The position numbers and the translations under genes were made by a program. Below, one piece after another: positions 44,233-53,183 of a stretch of 64,000 nucleotides of DNA. The stretch covers positions 2,357,260 to 2,421,259 of the forward strand of contig NZ_CP041690.1 in NCBI RefSeq assembly GCF_008000755.1. Reading direction: 5' to 3'. Source of the DNA: Youhaiella tibetensis (GTDB lineage: Bacteria > Pseudomonadota > Alphaproteobacteria > Rhizobiales > Devosiaceae). The notes under the pieces are model-generated. The model saw only the letters and a list, made by a program, of their open reading frames with translations, was not told the DNA's origin and made no database searches. Numbering within the stretch: position 1 is the stretch's first letter; each line of letters opens with the position of its first letter.

Positions 44233-44267
44233 GGCTCACGCGCCTCCCTGGAGCGGCCGCGTGAGCC
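44233..44267 (-). terminator. Hairpin downstream of the autotransporter gene
   Basis: GGCTCACGCG (44233-44242) and CGCGTGAGCC (44258-44267) are perfect complements with a 15-base loop, 39 bases past the autotransporter stop. No T-run follows. Confidence 0.45.
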
Positions 44268-44305
44268 CTGCCGGCGGCGAGTGCATCACCCGCCGCCTGC
44301 TGGTC

Positions 44306-47260
44306 TTACCAGTTGAGCGTCAGGCCCAGTTCGGCGGTGCCCGAGAAATCGTGCGCGTCGGCGCGCCCCGAAGCCCGCACGAAGCTCTTGAGGTTGCCTT
44401 CCGCGTTGGCGAAGTTGACGCCGGTCGACACACGCCCGAAGACGCCGCTGCCATGCGTCACGCTGCGGCCGATCTGGGCGATGTCCACCGTGCTGTCGCC
44501 GAGGAACTCGTTGCCGACCGCCGCCGAGACGAAGGGCGAGGCCAAGTAGTCACCGGCCACCGTGTCATAGCTCAGCTTGACGCCGGTTTCGGCCTGTAGA
44601 CTTTCGCCCGTCCCGAAGTCGATGCGCGATCCGCTCAGTTCGAGGCTGTCGAACGTGCTGCGGACATAGGCCACGCTTGCCGTCGGCGTAATGGTGAGCC
44701 CGCCCGTCTGGTAACGGTAGGAACCTGTCAGCCGCCCGCCGAAGGACCGGCCGCTGAACTGGCCGTTCTCACCGGAAATCGTCGCGTTGACGTTGGCGAA
44801 GTTGGCCGCGCCGAGCGCTTCCACCGAGAAACCGTTTGCATCGAGCCAGGCCACATACGTGCCCATGGTCGGTCCGGTCGCCGTGACGCTGGTATCGGTC
44901 GTGCTGTAGTCGAGCGTGCTGCCCACATAGCCCACGAAGCCGCCGGCCACGAGTACGCCGCCATCGAGGTCGAACGCCCCGTCGACGCCGGCCTGGATCG
45001 AGCTCGCCTGCGAGTCATAGCTCGTACCGCCCCGGTCGCCGCGTCCCAGCGTGCCCGAAACCTTCATCCAGGTGCCCGCGCCGTGCTTCTGCTTGGGAGT
45101 TGCAGCGCTCTCGAGCGCAGCGACGATAGGGTCGTTGCGGGTTTCGGTCGGCGCGTAGGCGAGTTCGCCGCTGCCGAATCCGCCACCGCCCCCGGAAAGT
45201 CCCCCATAGAAGCGGTCCGAAAGGTCGCCCAGTCGTCCGCCCACGTCTCCGAGAGCCGTGTACCAGATCGACTGCACGTTGGGCGCCACGTTCGTCAGCG
45301 GCACGCTTGCCGCCTCGTTCGCGGTGCTCGTCAGGTACCAGGTGTCGGTCGCGCCGTCCTCGTAGCCCAGCGCATAGGAACGCAGGCCATAATTGCTCGC
45401 GCCCAGTGCGAAATGCGCCGCGCCGAGCGGGGTCGCACCCTGCACTTCCACGACGCCCACCCGCGACTGCGAGGACCAGTCATACGAGGTCCCGTTGACG
45501 AGCGAACCAATGGAAACGGTCGTCGTGCCCGACACGTCGCCGGTAATCACCAGCTTGCCCGGCGCGCCGCCCGAAGGGGTGAACCCGGTCACCAGCTTGC
45601 TGCCGGCAAGAGCATTGAAATTGCCGTTGATGGTCAGCCCCGATCCGCTCGCGAGCGACACCAGGTTGATCGTGCCCGAATTGTTGAAGCTGCCGACATT
45701 TGCAAAGGTCGTCGCGCCCAGCGCCCACACTTCGCCACTGTTCTCGAAGATCCGCGTGCTGGCCGCGTCGAGGTTGGAAGAGAACGAACTCGTTCCCGCG
45801 GTCAGAAGCGTACCCTGGTTGGTGAACCGGTTCTCGGTCGCGCCCGGCAGGGTCCCGCAGGTCCCGTCGTTCATCTCGCAAGGCGCCATGAACGCGATAT
45901 TGCCGACCATCGTGCCCAGGTTGCTGATCACGGCGGCATCGGTCTGCGTCGCCGCCGTCACCGCCCTGTTGCCGGCTGCCACGGCCACCAGGTCCATCTC
46001 GGTCGTCGAAAAGCTCTTGGGCGAAAGCAGCGCGAGCCGCAGCACGTCCGAATTCGTCGAAGCCGCCACCAGGCCCGACGACTTGTTGGTGATTGAAACC
46101 GCGATCCCGTCGGCCGGCGCCGTTGCGTTCTGGCTGATGCCCACGACCGCCGCCACACCCGATCGGATCGCGGGCGCACCGCTCGCAACGGTTCCTTCGT
46201 TGGAGATCGTCACCTTGCCGTCGAGCGACATCCCCTCGACGCCCGCATCGTCCGCCGCCGTGACGACGCCCGAGGAGGTGTTGGTGATCGTCACATTGCC
46301 GCCACCGGCGCCATCGCCCGCTGCCGCATAGATTCCGCGGTAGCTGTCGCCGGCGGAGGCGATCGAAAGATCATTGCCTGCGGTGACCTTGCCGCTGTTC
46401 GTCACGTTCACGTTGCCATCATCAGTCATCGCGTGGATGCCGATGTCGTCCTTGGCAACCACCGTGCCGGTATTGGTGATGTTGACCACCCCATTCGGCG
46501 ACCAGGCCACCAGGCCCTGCTTGGTGGTCGAGGTAATGGTCCCGCTATTGGTAATCCGCGCCTCGCCAAGATAGCCGATCGCGCGAGCACCGGCCAGGTA
46601 GCTTTCAACCGTCCCGCTGTTCTCGATACTGACCACGCCCGCCGCGCCGGCGTTGTAGTTGCCGTCGGCGTAGAGGCCGCGCCCGCTCGCGGTGACCGTG
46701 CCGCGATTGACCACCGATGCGTTGTTATTCTGAGAGGTTCCGGAGATGCCATCGGCAGCGGCGTTGACGGTACCCTCGTTGATCAGCGTCACGGTTCCGT
46801 CGTCTGCGCGCGCCCAGATACCGTCCAGGGCCGTGGACGTGACGTGCACGTCCGCCCCGATAAACGCAGAGATGTCGCCGAACGCACCGGTCTGTTGCGC
46901 GGACAGCGCAATGCCATAGTAGCTTGCGGAGCTGACGACACTGTTGCCGCGCAGCTCGAATGTGAGGTTGGCTTGCCCGGTGATCGCACCCTGGCTGAAG
47001 GTGATATAGCCGGCGTCTACGGCCGGGTCCGTTTCGACGACGGTGACATCACTAAGCGTCACCTCCGCGTCACCGATCGCTCGGTAGTCGATCTTGTTGC
47101 TGGCGCAGACGGGGTTCGTCGTGTTCGCAAACACGTCGCACGCTGCCTGCGCGCTCGTCGCGCCTGCCAGCATGAACAGTCCCGTCAATGGCACGAAAGC
47201 GGCAGACAAGATCGGGGAGGCAACGAGTGCCTGGGCCGCGCCCCGGGGAATACCGAACAT
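44306..47260 (-). CDS. Classical autotransporter (type Va) with repetitive passenger
   Basis: The 984-residue protein has a signal peptide (cleavage after SAQA near residue 39), a passenger of parallel beta-helix type made of repeats such as VNITNTGTVVAKDDIG, VNVTNSGKVTAGND and VTISNEGTVASG, and a C-terminal beta-barrel (about 715-984) ending in the aromatic residue W (AELGLTLNW) as autotransporters require. It is likely displayed on the cell surface as an adhesin. No protease triad is apparent. No cotranscribed gene is obvious. Confidence 0.9.
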   Translation of the reverse strand: MFGIPRGAAQALVASPILSAAFVPLTGLFMLAGATSAQAACDVFANTTNPVCASNKIDYRAIGDAEVTLSDVTVVETDPAVDAGYITFSQGAITGQANLTFELRGNSVVSSASYYGIALSAQQTGAFGDISAFIGADVHVTSTALDGIWARADDGTVTLINEGTVNAAADGISGTSQNNNASVVNRGTVTASGRGLYADGNYNAGAAGVVSIENSGTVESYLAGARAIGYLGEARITNSGTITSTTKQGLVAWSPNGVVNITNTGTVVAKDDIGIHAMTDDGNVNVTNSGKVTAGNDLSIASAGDSYRGIYAAAGDGAGGGNVTITNTSSGVVTAADDAGVEGMSLDGKVTISNEGTVASGAPAIRSGVAAVVGISQNATAPADGIAVSITNKSSGLVAASTNSDVLRLALLSPKSFSTTEMDLVAVAAGNRAVTAATQTDAAVISNLGTMVGNIAFMAPCEMNDGTCGTLPGATENRFTNQGTLLTAGTSSFSSNLDAASTRIFENSGEVWALGATTFANVGSFNNSGTINLVSLASGSGLTINGNFNALAGSKLVTGFTPSGGAPGKLVITGDVSGTTTVSIGSLVNGTSYDWSSQSRVGVVEVQGATPLGAAHFALGASNYGLRSYALGYEDGATDTWYLTSTANEAASVPLTNVAPNVQSIWYTALGDVGGRLGDLSDRFYGGLSGGGGGFGSGELAYAPTETRNDPIVAALESAATPKQKHGAGTWMKVSGTLGRGDRGGTSYDSQASSIQAGVDGAFDLDGGVLVAGGFVGYVGSTLDYSTTDTSVTATGPTMGTYVAWLDANGFSVEALGAANFANVNATISGENGQFSGRSFGGRLTGSYRYQTGGLTITPTASVAYVRSTFDSLELSGSRIDFGTGESLQAETGVKLSYDTVAGDYLASPFVSAAVGNEFLGDSTVDIAQIGRSVTHGSGVFGRVSTGVNFANAEGNLKSFVRASGRADAHDFSGTAELGLTLNW

Positions 47261-47517
47261 TCAACAGAACCTAATCAACTAGTTAAGTACTGGTAAATAG
47301 CGCTCTTCCCGCTTCGCTCTCAAGCGACCGCCTCGCTTTTCCACCGGCTCGCAACGGAAGTCCCGCGACGAGTGGTTTTTTGGCCTCATTGTTGTGACTG
47401 TCCCCGCAGATGTCCGCGAAGTGTTCTCAAATTTTATCGATTGCTCGAGCCGCCAAACCACAAAATATCATGAGGCTACTCGACGTTCTGCGCGTAGCCT
47501 CATGCATCACATAAAGC
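47261..47517. other. Intergenic region between gst and the autotransporter
   Basis: This 257-base region is less G+C-rich than its surroundings, holds the gst terminator at 47469-47504 and should contain the autotransporter promoter. I see no gene and no clear operator. Confidence 0.5.
47469..47504 (-). terminator. Rho-independent terminator of the GST gene
   Basis: CATGAGGCTAC (47469-47479) and GTAGCCTCATG (47494-47504) form a perfect 11-bp stem with a 14-base loop, 13 bases past the gst stop; on the minus strand ATATTTTG follows. Confidence 0.7.
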
Positions 47518-48117
47518 TTAGGCGAGCCCTTCCTCAACCAGCGCCTTATTCACTGCCGGCCGATCGGCAACCGCCTTGAACCAGCGCGCCACGTTGCCCG
47601 GAACGCTCACCCCGGCATATCCCGCCCAGCGCAGCACCGTGAAGAGGTAGGCGTCGGCGGCCGTGAACACGTCGCCGAGCAGGTAGGTCTTCTCGGCGAT
47701 CTGCCCATCGACATAGGCGAGTCGCTTCTCGAGCAGCGCCTTGTTGGTCGCCTTGGCGGCGTCGGTGCTGTCGGGCCGGAAGAAGACGCCGAAATTCTTG
47801 TGCAGCTCGGTCGACACGAAAGCCAGCCATTGCTGCGCCTTGTAGCGCTCGTAGCTGCCGGCGGCCGGCATCAGGCCCGATTGCGGCTTCTGGTCGGCCA
47901 GGTACTGCACGACCACCGAAGCCTCGGTGAGCACATCGCCCTCGGGCAGCGCCAGGGCCGGAACGTAGCCGTTCGGGCTAACGGCGAAATAGTCGCCGCC
48001 ATCCTGGGTCTTCTTGGCGGCGAGGTCGACCTGCTCGAGCGCGACGGGCAGCCCGGCTTCGTTGGCCACGATATGGGCGGCCAGCGAGCACGCGCCGGGT
48101 TTGTAGTAGAGTTTCAT
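47518..48117 (-). CDS. Glutathione S-transferase
   Basis: The 199-residue protein has the beta-class GST N-terminal fold (MKLYYKPGACSLAAHIVANE, with the Cys/Ser that contacts glutathione), the conserved cis-Pro in NGYVPALAL, and a C-terminal helical domain with DVFTAADAYLFTVLRW. It conjugates or reduces substrates with glutathione; substrate unknown. Start at 48117; the longer frame runs into the promoter of the divergent BenE gene. Confidence 0.9.
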   Translation of the reverse strand: MKLYYKPGACSLAAHIVANEAGLPVALEQVDLAAKKTQDGGDYFAVSPNGYVPALALPEGDVLTEASVVVQYLADQKPQSGLMPAAGSYERYKAQQWLAFVSTELHKNFGVFFRPDSTDAAKATNKALLEKRLAYVDGQIAEKTYLLGDVFTAADAYLFTVLRWAGYAGVSVPGNVARWFKAVADRPAVNKALVEEGLA

Positions 48118-48299
48118 GGAAGGTAGAGCTCCGGGTAGTTCAGCCGAGACTTGGCTGCAGGCCTCTCTCACGGCGCGTCGCGCCCTGCAAGCCCCTGCCC
48201 GCGTCCCCAGGCCAAACGCACCGTTCACACTAAGGTGTTGATGAACGGGCCAATCCCGGCCAACACTCTCGCCCTGCGCCCGCCCCGGAGGAGCCCGCT

Positions 48300-49484
48300 T
48301 TGTCCATGCTCGAGCAAACCGCCCCATCCCGCGCCTGGTACGTGCAGCCGCTCCTGGCGGGTCTGCTCGCCTCGGTCGTCGGCTATGCCAGCACCTTCAC
48401 GCTGGTTCTTGCCGGGCTTACCGCGGTCGGCGCCACGCCGGCCCAGGCCGGCTCGGGCCTCTTTGCCGTCTGCATCGCACTGGGCCTGCTCAACATCGCC
48501 ATCGCCTGGCGAACCCGCATTCCCGTTTCCGTCGCCTGGTCGACGCCGGGCGTGGCATTCCTCGCCACGGTCGGCGGCGTCGAAGGTGGATTTCCCGCCG
48601 TCGTCGGCGCCTTCATCGTCACGGCCGCCCTCATCGTCCTCGCCGGGGTCTGGAAGCCCTTCTCCCGCGCCGTTTCCGCCATTCCAGCGCCCATCGCCAA
48701 CGCCATGCTGGCCGGCATCCTGCTCACGCTCTGCATCGCCCCGCTCCGCGCCGTCGAGGCCCTGCCTTTGCTGACCTTGCCCGTGGTTGCTGCCTGGGTC
48801 GTCGGCCTCGCCTTCTTTCGCCGCTATGCCGTCCCGGTCGCCGTTGCCGTCGCCTTCGTGATTCTCGCCCTCAACACCCACCTGCAGGGCAGCACCGTCG
48901 CCAACAGCGCTCCGGCGCTAAGCTTCGTGTTTCCCGTCTTCACCCTCGACGCCTTCGTTCGCGTAGCCATCCCCCTCTTCATCATCACCATGGCCTCCCA
49001 GAACCTGCCTGGCCTGGCGGTCATGAAAGCCAACGGCTACGAACTCGATCCGGCGCCGGCCTTCTCGATCACCGGTATCGCCAGTGCCATCATCGCCCCG
49101 TTCGGCGCCCATACCGTCAATCTCGCCGCCATCACCGCCGCCATCTGCGCCGGCCCCGAAGCCCATCCCGATCCCGCCCGGCGCTGGGTTGCGCCCGTTG
49201 CGGCCGGTGTCGGCTACCTGATCTTCGCCCTGGGTTCTGGCCTGGCCGCCGCTCTCATCGCCGCCTCCCCGCAACTGCTCATCCAGGCGGTCGCAGGCCT
49301 GGCGCTGATGTCGAGCCTCGCCCAGGCCCTCTCGGGCGCCCTCGCCCACGATCAGGATCGCCTCCCCGCCGTCGTCACCTTTGTCACGGCCGCCTCAGGC
49401 GTCACCATCTTCGGAATCGGCGCCGCCTTCTGGGGGATTGTCGCCGGCATCCTGCTCACCCTCGTCTTCCGGCTCCGGCGCTGA
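48300..49484 (+). CDS. BenE-family (benzoate:H+ symporter-type) membrane transporter
   Basis: The 394-residue protein has about twelve membrane segments and BenE motifs: TRIPVSVAWSTPGVAFLATV, and NLPGLAVMKANGY followed by SIIAPFGAHTVNLAAITAA-type sequence. BenE proteins import benzoate, but many members have unknown substrates and no benzoate pathway is nearby. Start may be the TTG at 48300 (GGAGGAG is 8-9 bases upstream) or ATG at 48306. It is followed after 1 base by the MobA-like gene. Confidence 0.82.
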   Translation: MSMLEQTAPSRAWYVQPLLAGLLASVVGYASTFTLVLAGLTAVGATPAQAGSGLFAVCIALGLLNIAIAWRTRIPVSVAWSTPGVAFLATVGGVEGGFPAVVGAFIVTAALIVLAGVWKPFSRAVSAIPAPIANAMLAGILLTLCIAPLRAVEALPLLTLPVVAAWVVGLAFFRRYAVPVAVAVAFVILALNTHLQGSTVANSAPALSFVFPVFTLDAFVRVAIPLFIITMASQNLPGLAVMKANGYELDPAPAFSITGIASAIIAPFGAHTVNLAAITAAICAGPEAHPDPARRWVAPVAAGVGYLIFALGSGLAAALIAASPQLLIQAVAGLALMSSLAQALSGALAHDQDRLPAVVTFVTAASGVTIFGIGAAFWGIVAGILLTLVFRLRR

Positions 49485-49485
49485 C

Positions 49486-50118
49486 ATGTCGCGGGTGGCC
49501 GCCGTCATACTCGCCGGCGGCCTCGGCACGAGGCTGGGCGGCGTGCGCAAGGCAACACTAAAGGTCGGCGGCGCCCGCCTCATCGACCTCACGCTGACCG
49601 CTCTTGCCGCCGCCGATACGATCGTGGTCTCGAGCGGCACGATTCCCCCTGCCGCCCTCGCACTCCCCCCAGGCATGGCCGCCCTGCCCGACCTCCATCC
49701 GGAATCGCGCGGCCCGCTCGCCGGTCTCGCCGCCGCGGCCGCTCATTTCCTCCGGGGCCCCCAGCCGCCCGAGATCATCGTGTGCGCCCCGGTCGACACG
49801 CCTTTCCTGCCGCCCGACTTCCTCGCCCGCGCCGTCGCCTTCCTCGCCGCCGGTGCTCCGGCCGCCGTCGCACGCTACGCCGGCCAGGCCTATCCCACGA
49901 CCTCGGCCTGGCGCCTTTCCCTGCTTGCCGACCTCCCCCGCCGCCTGCTGGCAAACCAGGGCCCGGCGAGCCTCAAACATCTCGCCCGGGAGCTCTCCGC
50001 CGAGCCCCTGGAATGGGAAAACCAGCCGTCCGGCGACCCTTTCGCCAATGTTAACACCCTGAAAGACCTGCTGGATTTGGAGCGCCGACAGCGTTCTTCC
50101 ACAGCTTCTCGAAAATGA
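49486..50118 (+). CDS. mobA: MobA-family nucleotidyltransferase (molybdenum cofactor guanylyltransferase)
   Basis: MobA attaches GMP to molybdopterin to form the guanine-dinucleotide cofactor. The 210-residue product has the nucleotidyltransferase motif ILAGGLGTRLGGVRKA, the metal-binding Asp in APVDTPFLPPDF and the C-terminal FANVNTLKDL typical of MobA. Start at 49486, one base after the upstream transporter stop, implies translational coupling, an unusual partner for MobA. A related NTP-transferase role cannot be excluded. Confidence 0.8.
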   Translation: MSRVAAVILAGGLGTRLGGVRKATLKVGGARLIDLTLTALAAADTIVVSSGTIPPAALALPPGMAALPDLHPESRGPLAGLAAAAAHFLRGPQPPEIIVCAPVDTPFLPPDFLARAVAFLAAGAPAAVARYAGQAYPTTSAWRLSLLADLPRRLLANQGPASLKHLARELSAEPLEWENQPSGDPFANVNTLKDLLDLERRQRSSTASRK

Positions 50119-50207
50119 GTTAGCCCAGACGCAAATTCGGGCTTGGCAAACCAAATCAAACCCGTTACACGGACGCTGCCTTCGACGAGAAGGCGCACAG
50201 AATGTCT

Positions 50208-50283
50208 TCCGCGATAGCTCAGTTGGTAGAGCAAGCGGCTGTTAACCGCTGGGTCGTAGGTTCGAGTCCTACTCGCGGAGCCA
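50208..50283 (+). tRNA. tRNA-Asn (GTT)
   Basis: Complete 76-base cloverleaf: acceptor TCCGCGA/TCGCGGA, D-arm AGCTCAGTTGGTAGAGC, anticodon GTT at 50241-50243 in CTGTTAACC, T-loop GGTTCGAGTCC, discriminator G and encoded CCA. Confidence 0.97.
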
Positions 50284-50464
50284 TTCTTTCCCCTCCCCCA
50301 AAATCCCAGTGATAATAGCGGTGCTTCGGCGCCGCTTTCGGCGTTTGCCGCGGCAATCGCGTTGCGTAAAATTGCAACGAATAATGCAACTGTAAATACA
50401 TTACGTCTCTTTGCGGACCATTATCAGATGAGCGCTAGCTTCTCCCCCAACAGGGAGAGCTTAA

Positions 50465-51367
50465 ATGCTCAACAAGAAAAGACTAAGAATAGTCATTGCA
50501 GGCGCAGTAGCCGCCGTTTCTTTTGGGTATTCGGGCGCGGTCGTCGCACGTGAGCCCGCAAACTTCAGTGCAGTGACGGATTTGAATCCGGTTACGCATG
50601 TAAATGCCATGCCGGCTGCAGACCTTTTACTGGCGTCGATCAAGCACAGCGTCGAGCCCGCACGCGACGGAATTGCCGTTGCGGCCCTCGATTCCACTGG
50701 AATTCCCACGCTTCCAGGCTTCGACAGGCGCGGAAATGCGGCAGGCGACTACAACGTCTTTGGCTCGGTGGTGATTCCAGTGGGCGCGCTGCCGGCCGCT
50801 CGCGCCTGGTCGCACGCCGCCCAGGGCGATTTCCTCAACGTCTTCGGCGCCAACTGCGACGCACAGTCCTGCCGGACGGGCCTGCGCAAGGCCCTGGCCA
50901 GCGCCGCGCGCGAGGCGGAGAACCTACCCACCGTGGAGGCCCTCTCGGTCGTCAACCGCGCCGTGAACCGTAACCTGGTCTATCGCAGCGACCAGCAGGC
51001 CTGGGGCAAGAGCGACTATTGGGCGAGCCCGCAGGAGATTGCGGACCGGGGCGTCGGCGACTGCGAGGACTTCGCCACCACCAAGCTCTGGCTGCTGCGC
51101 AGCATCGGCTTCGATGACAGCCAGCTTCAGCTGGTGGTGCTCAAGGACACTCGTCGCCAGCTCTACCATGCGGTGCTGGCGGTCCACGTCGATGGCAAGG
51201 CCTATATCCTTGACAACCTCAGCAACAGCGTTGCCAGCGATACCGCCTTCATCAGCTACGTGCCGATCATGTCCTTCGTTGGCGGCAAGAACTACATCCA
51301 CGGCTTCAAGGATCGCCGCACCGGCTTCGCCATGGGCGACATGTCCCAGGTCCTTCCCGGCGAGTGA
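50465..51367 (+). CDS. Periplasmic transglutaminase-like cysteine protease (BTLCP, LapG-like)
   Basis: The bacterial transglutaminase-like cysteine proteinase family (DUF920) includes LapG, which cuts giant adhesins to release biofilm cells. The 300-residue protein has a signal peptide (about 1-29) and the C-H-D catalytic triad: C200 in GVGDCEDFATTK, H235 in YHAVLAV and D250 in ILDNLSN. Two further cysteines (C131, C136) could form a disulfide. AGGGAGAGC upstream is a plausible ribosome binding site. It lies convergent to a type I secretion operon, the expected partner of LapG-type proteases. Confidence 0.85.
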   Translation: MLNKKRLRIVIAGAVAAVSFGYSGAVVAREPANFSAVTDLNPVTHVNAMPAADLLLASIKHSVEPARDGIAVAALDSTGIPTLPGFDRRGNAAGDYNVFGSVVIPVGALPAARAWSHAAQGDFLNVFGANCDAQSCRTGLRKALASAAREAENLPTVEALSVVNRAVNRNLVYRSDQQAWGKSDYWASPQEIADRGVGDCEDFATTKLWLLRSIGFDDSQLQLVVLKDTRRQLYHAVLAVHVDGKAYILDNLSNSVASDTAFISYVPIMSFVGGKNYIHGFKDRRTGFAMGDMSQVLPGE

Positions 51368-51390
51368 GCCAGCCCAATGGCGTCAAGATG

Positions 51391-51412
51391 AGCCCCGGTC
51401 GCGACCGGGGCT
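51391..51412. terminator. Bidirectional terminator between BTLCP and lipoprotein genes
   Basis: AGCCCCGGTC (51391-51400) and GACCGGGGCT (51403-51412) form a near-perfect palindrome followed by TTTCCTATTT, between convergent genes. Confidence 0.8.
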
Positions 51413-51415
51413 TTC

Positions 51416-52525
51416 CTATTTGAGCTCGACCACGGCGAACGGTCGCCGTGCCACGCCCGAGGAATCAAACTTGAAGCTTCCGGTGACCCCGGTAAACCCT
51501 TGCGCATTCGTCATTGTCGTCGGCCCGAACGGGTCGTCCGCGGCCACCTGCGGCAGCACTCCGCCGAGCACCACGAGGTCGTAGGTGATGGCCGCCTCGA
51601 TGGTCGGCCGCGTCCCGTAGGCATCAGCGAACTTCTCCGCGAACCCGGCGAGGCCGGCGCGCGATAGCGAAGGATACCAGCCCTTCCCAAGCCCTGTCGG
51701 CGCGCCGACCGCCCAACCACCATTGCCGACCACCGGAACCCCTGCAAGCTCGGGAACCGCCTTGAGTGCCGTGACGAGCTCCACGGCTCGGCCGGGGCCG
51801 GTGGCAAAGGCCAGGGCTTTTGGCTCGAAGCCCATTGCCGCCTGGGATTGAAGCTGGGCGGCGGCACTGGCTGCGGACGAACCATCAACGAACTGAACCT
51901 TGAGGCCAACCTTGGCCGCCGCTTCCGCCAGCCCGTTGGCATAAGCGACGCTCGCGGCGTCGCCCGTTCTCACGATGGCGATCGTGCCGTAGCCGCGCCG
52001 CTTCATTTCCGCCGCGGAGAACGCCGTCTCGTCCTTGCGCGCATAGGCGCCGAAAAGCCGGTTGGCGACGTCTCCCGCCTGGCCCACCGAGGCAACGGTC
52101 ACGCCGCGCGGCGCCAGCGCCGTCGCCAGTTCGCGCGCTGCGCTCTCGTCGCCCGAAACCACCACCAGGCGCACACCAGCCTGCGCCATCTCGCCAGCAG
52201 CTTTCTGCAGGGCCGCGGGTCGGGATTCGAAGCGTCGCACCATCAGCGTCACCGGTGCACCCGCCAGGGCGTTCGTCGCCAGCCTGGCCGCGAGATAGGC
52301 GCTGCCCGAGGCCCCGTCCGAAAGATTGGCGGGATCGTCGGCAGCCAGGAGGCCAACCAGGTTCTTGCCCGTGCCGACCGTTTCGCTCGCCGGCGTCACG
52401 GCCTTGGATTTGCTGGACGAAGCGCTCATCAGCGGGCCGCCCGTCGAGCACGCGGCAAGTGCCAGCAGCACCGGCGCCAGCAACATGGCCCGGCGCGAGA
52501 ACGTCTTGATCGCTGGGCTGGTCAT
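51416..52525 (-). CDS. Periplasmic-binding-fold lipoprotein (LivK/penicillin-binding-activator-like)
   Basis: The 369-residue protein has an N-terminal lipobox (LALAAC) in a signal peptide with paired arginines (FSRRAMLLAPVLLALAAC) and a type 1 periplasmic-binding fold similar to leucine-binding proteins, with motifs such as VSGDESAARELATAL, AYARKDETAFSA and RRGYGTIAIVRTGDAAS. Similar proteins act as ABC binding proteins or as LpoA-like peptidoglycan synthase activators. Here it ends the type I secretion operon, starting 13 bases after the RHH/PAS gene. Its job in that setting is unknown. Confidence 0.75.
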   Translation of the reverse strand: MTSPAIKTFSRRAMLLAPVLLALAACSTGGPLMSASSSKSKAVTPASETVGTGKNLVGLLAADDPANLSDGASGSAYLAARLATNALAGAPVTLMVRRFESRPAALQKAAGEMAQAGVRLVVVSGDESAARELATALAPRGVTVASVGQAGDVANRLFGAYARKDETAFSAAEMKRRGYGTIAIVRTGDAASVAYANGLAEAAAKVGLKVQFVDGSSAASAAAQLQSQAAMGFEPKALAFATGPGRAVELVTALKAVPELAGVPVVGNGGWAVGAPTGLGKGWYPSLSRAGLAGFAEKFADAYGTRPTIEAAITYDLVVLGGVLPQVAADDPFGPTTMTNAQGFTGVTGSFKFDSSGVARRPFAVVELK

Positions 52526-52538
52526 GGTCACGCGCACC

Positions 52539-53183
52539 CTAGGAGATGATGTATCCGACAAGCGCGCTGCTGGGCGCCGGCGGCACCGCCACCACCTTGG
52601 TTCGCCCACGGCGCTGCTTGTTGTCGATGGTCAGGGTGTACCCGCACTGCAGCGTGGGGGCGCCCTCTGACAATTGCAGGAATATCTGGTCGAGCGGAAC
52701 GTCGAGCGACATATGCACCACATCCGCCGAGATCTTCTGCGACATGTTTCCCGACACCACGCGCAACAGGTGGATGAACTCGGGATTGACCTGCTGGAGG
52801 CGCTTCTGCCGGTTGATGGCGAATGCCGGAACCGGCGCCGCCTGGAGCAGACTCACCACGAACCCCGGCTCGCCCCGCGCTGCAAGCGCCCGGCGCTGCT
52901 GCTCGAGTTCACGGGTGGCGTAGACGCGCAGAATGCTTGCCGTGTTCTCGGCGCCCGGTCCGGCCTCGTCGAGGATGTCGCCCACCAGCTGGCTGCGGCG
53001 AATGCCGCGTGCCTGGGCGATATCGGAAAGCACCTGCCAGAAAAGCCGCTCCAGCCGCACGCCGCGCCGCCGGTTTCCGGTGTTGATCACGCGGAATTCG
53101 GGGGTCAGGAGGCTATCGAGGCCTTCCTCGTCAGATGCGGCTTCTTCGGGTAGCCGCGTTTGCGCGGCTACCTTATCGCTCAC
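52539..53183 (-). CDS. Ribbon-helix-helix protein with C-terminal PAS-like domain
   Basis: The 214-residue protein has a predicted RHH_4-type DNA-binding domain (about 38-95: RRGVRLERLFWQVLSDIAQA, GIRRSQLVGDILDEA) and a C-terminal region (about 100-214) that looks PAS-like (VVSLLQAAPVPAFAINRQKR, LQQVNPEFIHLLRVV). It overlaps the HlyD start region by 11 bases and is cotranscribed with the secretion genes. A DNA-binding or oligomerising regulator tied to a sensory domain is likely, but neither target nor signal is known. Confidence 0.65.
   Translation of the reverse strand: MSDKVAAQTRLPEEAASDEEGLDSLLTPEFRVINTGNRRRGVRLERLFWQVLSDIAQARGIRRSQLVGDILDEAGPGAENTASILRVYATRELEQQRRALAARGEPGFVVSLLQAAPVPAFAINRQKRLQQVNPEFIHLLRVVSGNMSQKISADVVHMSLDVPLDQIFLQLSEGAPTLQCGYTLTIDNKQRRGRTKVVAVPPAPSSALVGYIIS

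Noticed and set aside
50208-50283. tRNA-Asn as an integration site for a genomic island
   Set aside because: No integrase, no direct repeat of the tRNA end was seen, and the following genes match the surrounding base composition.
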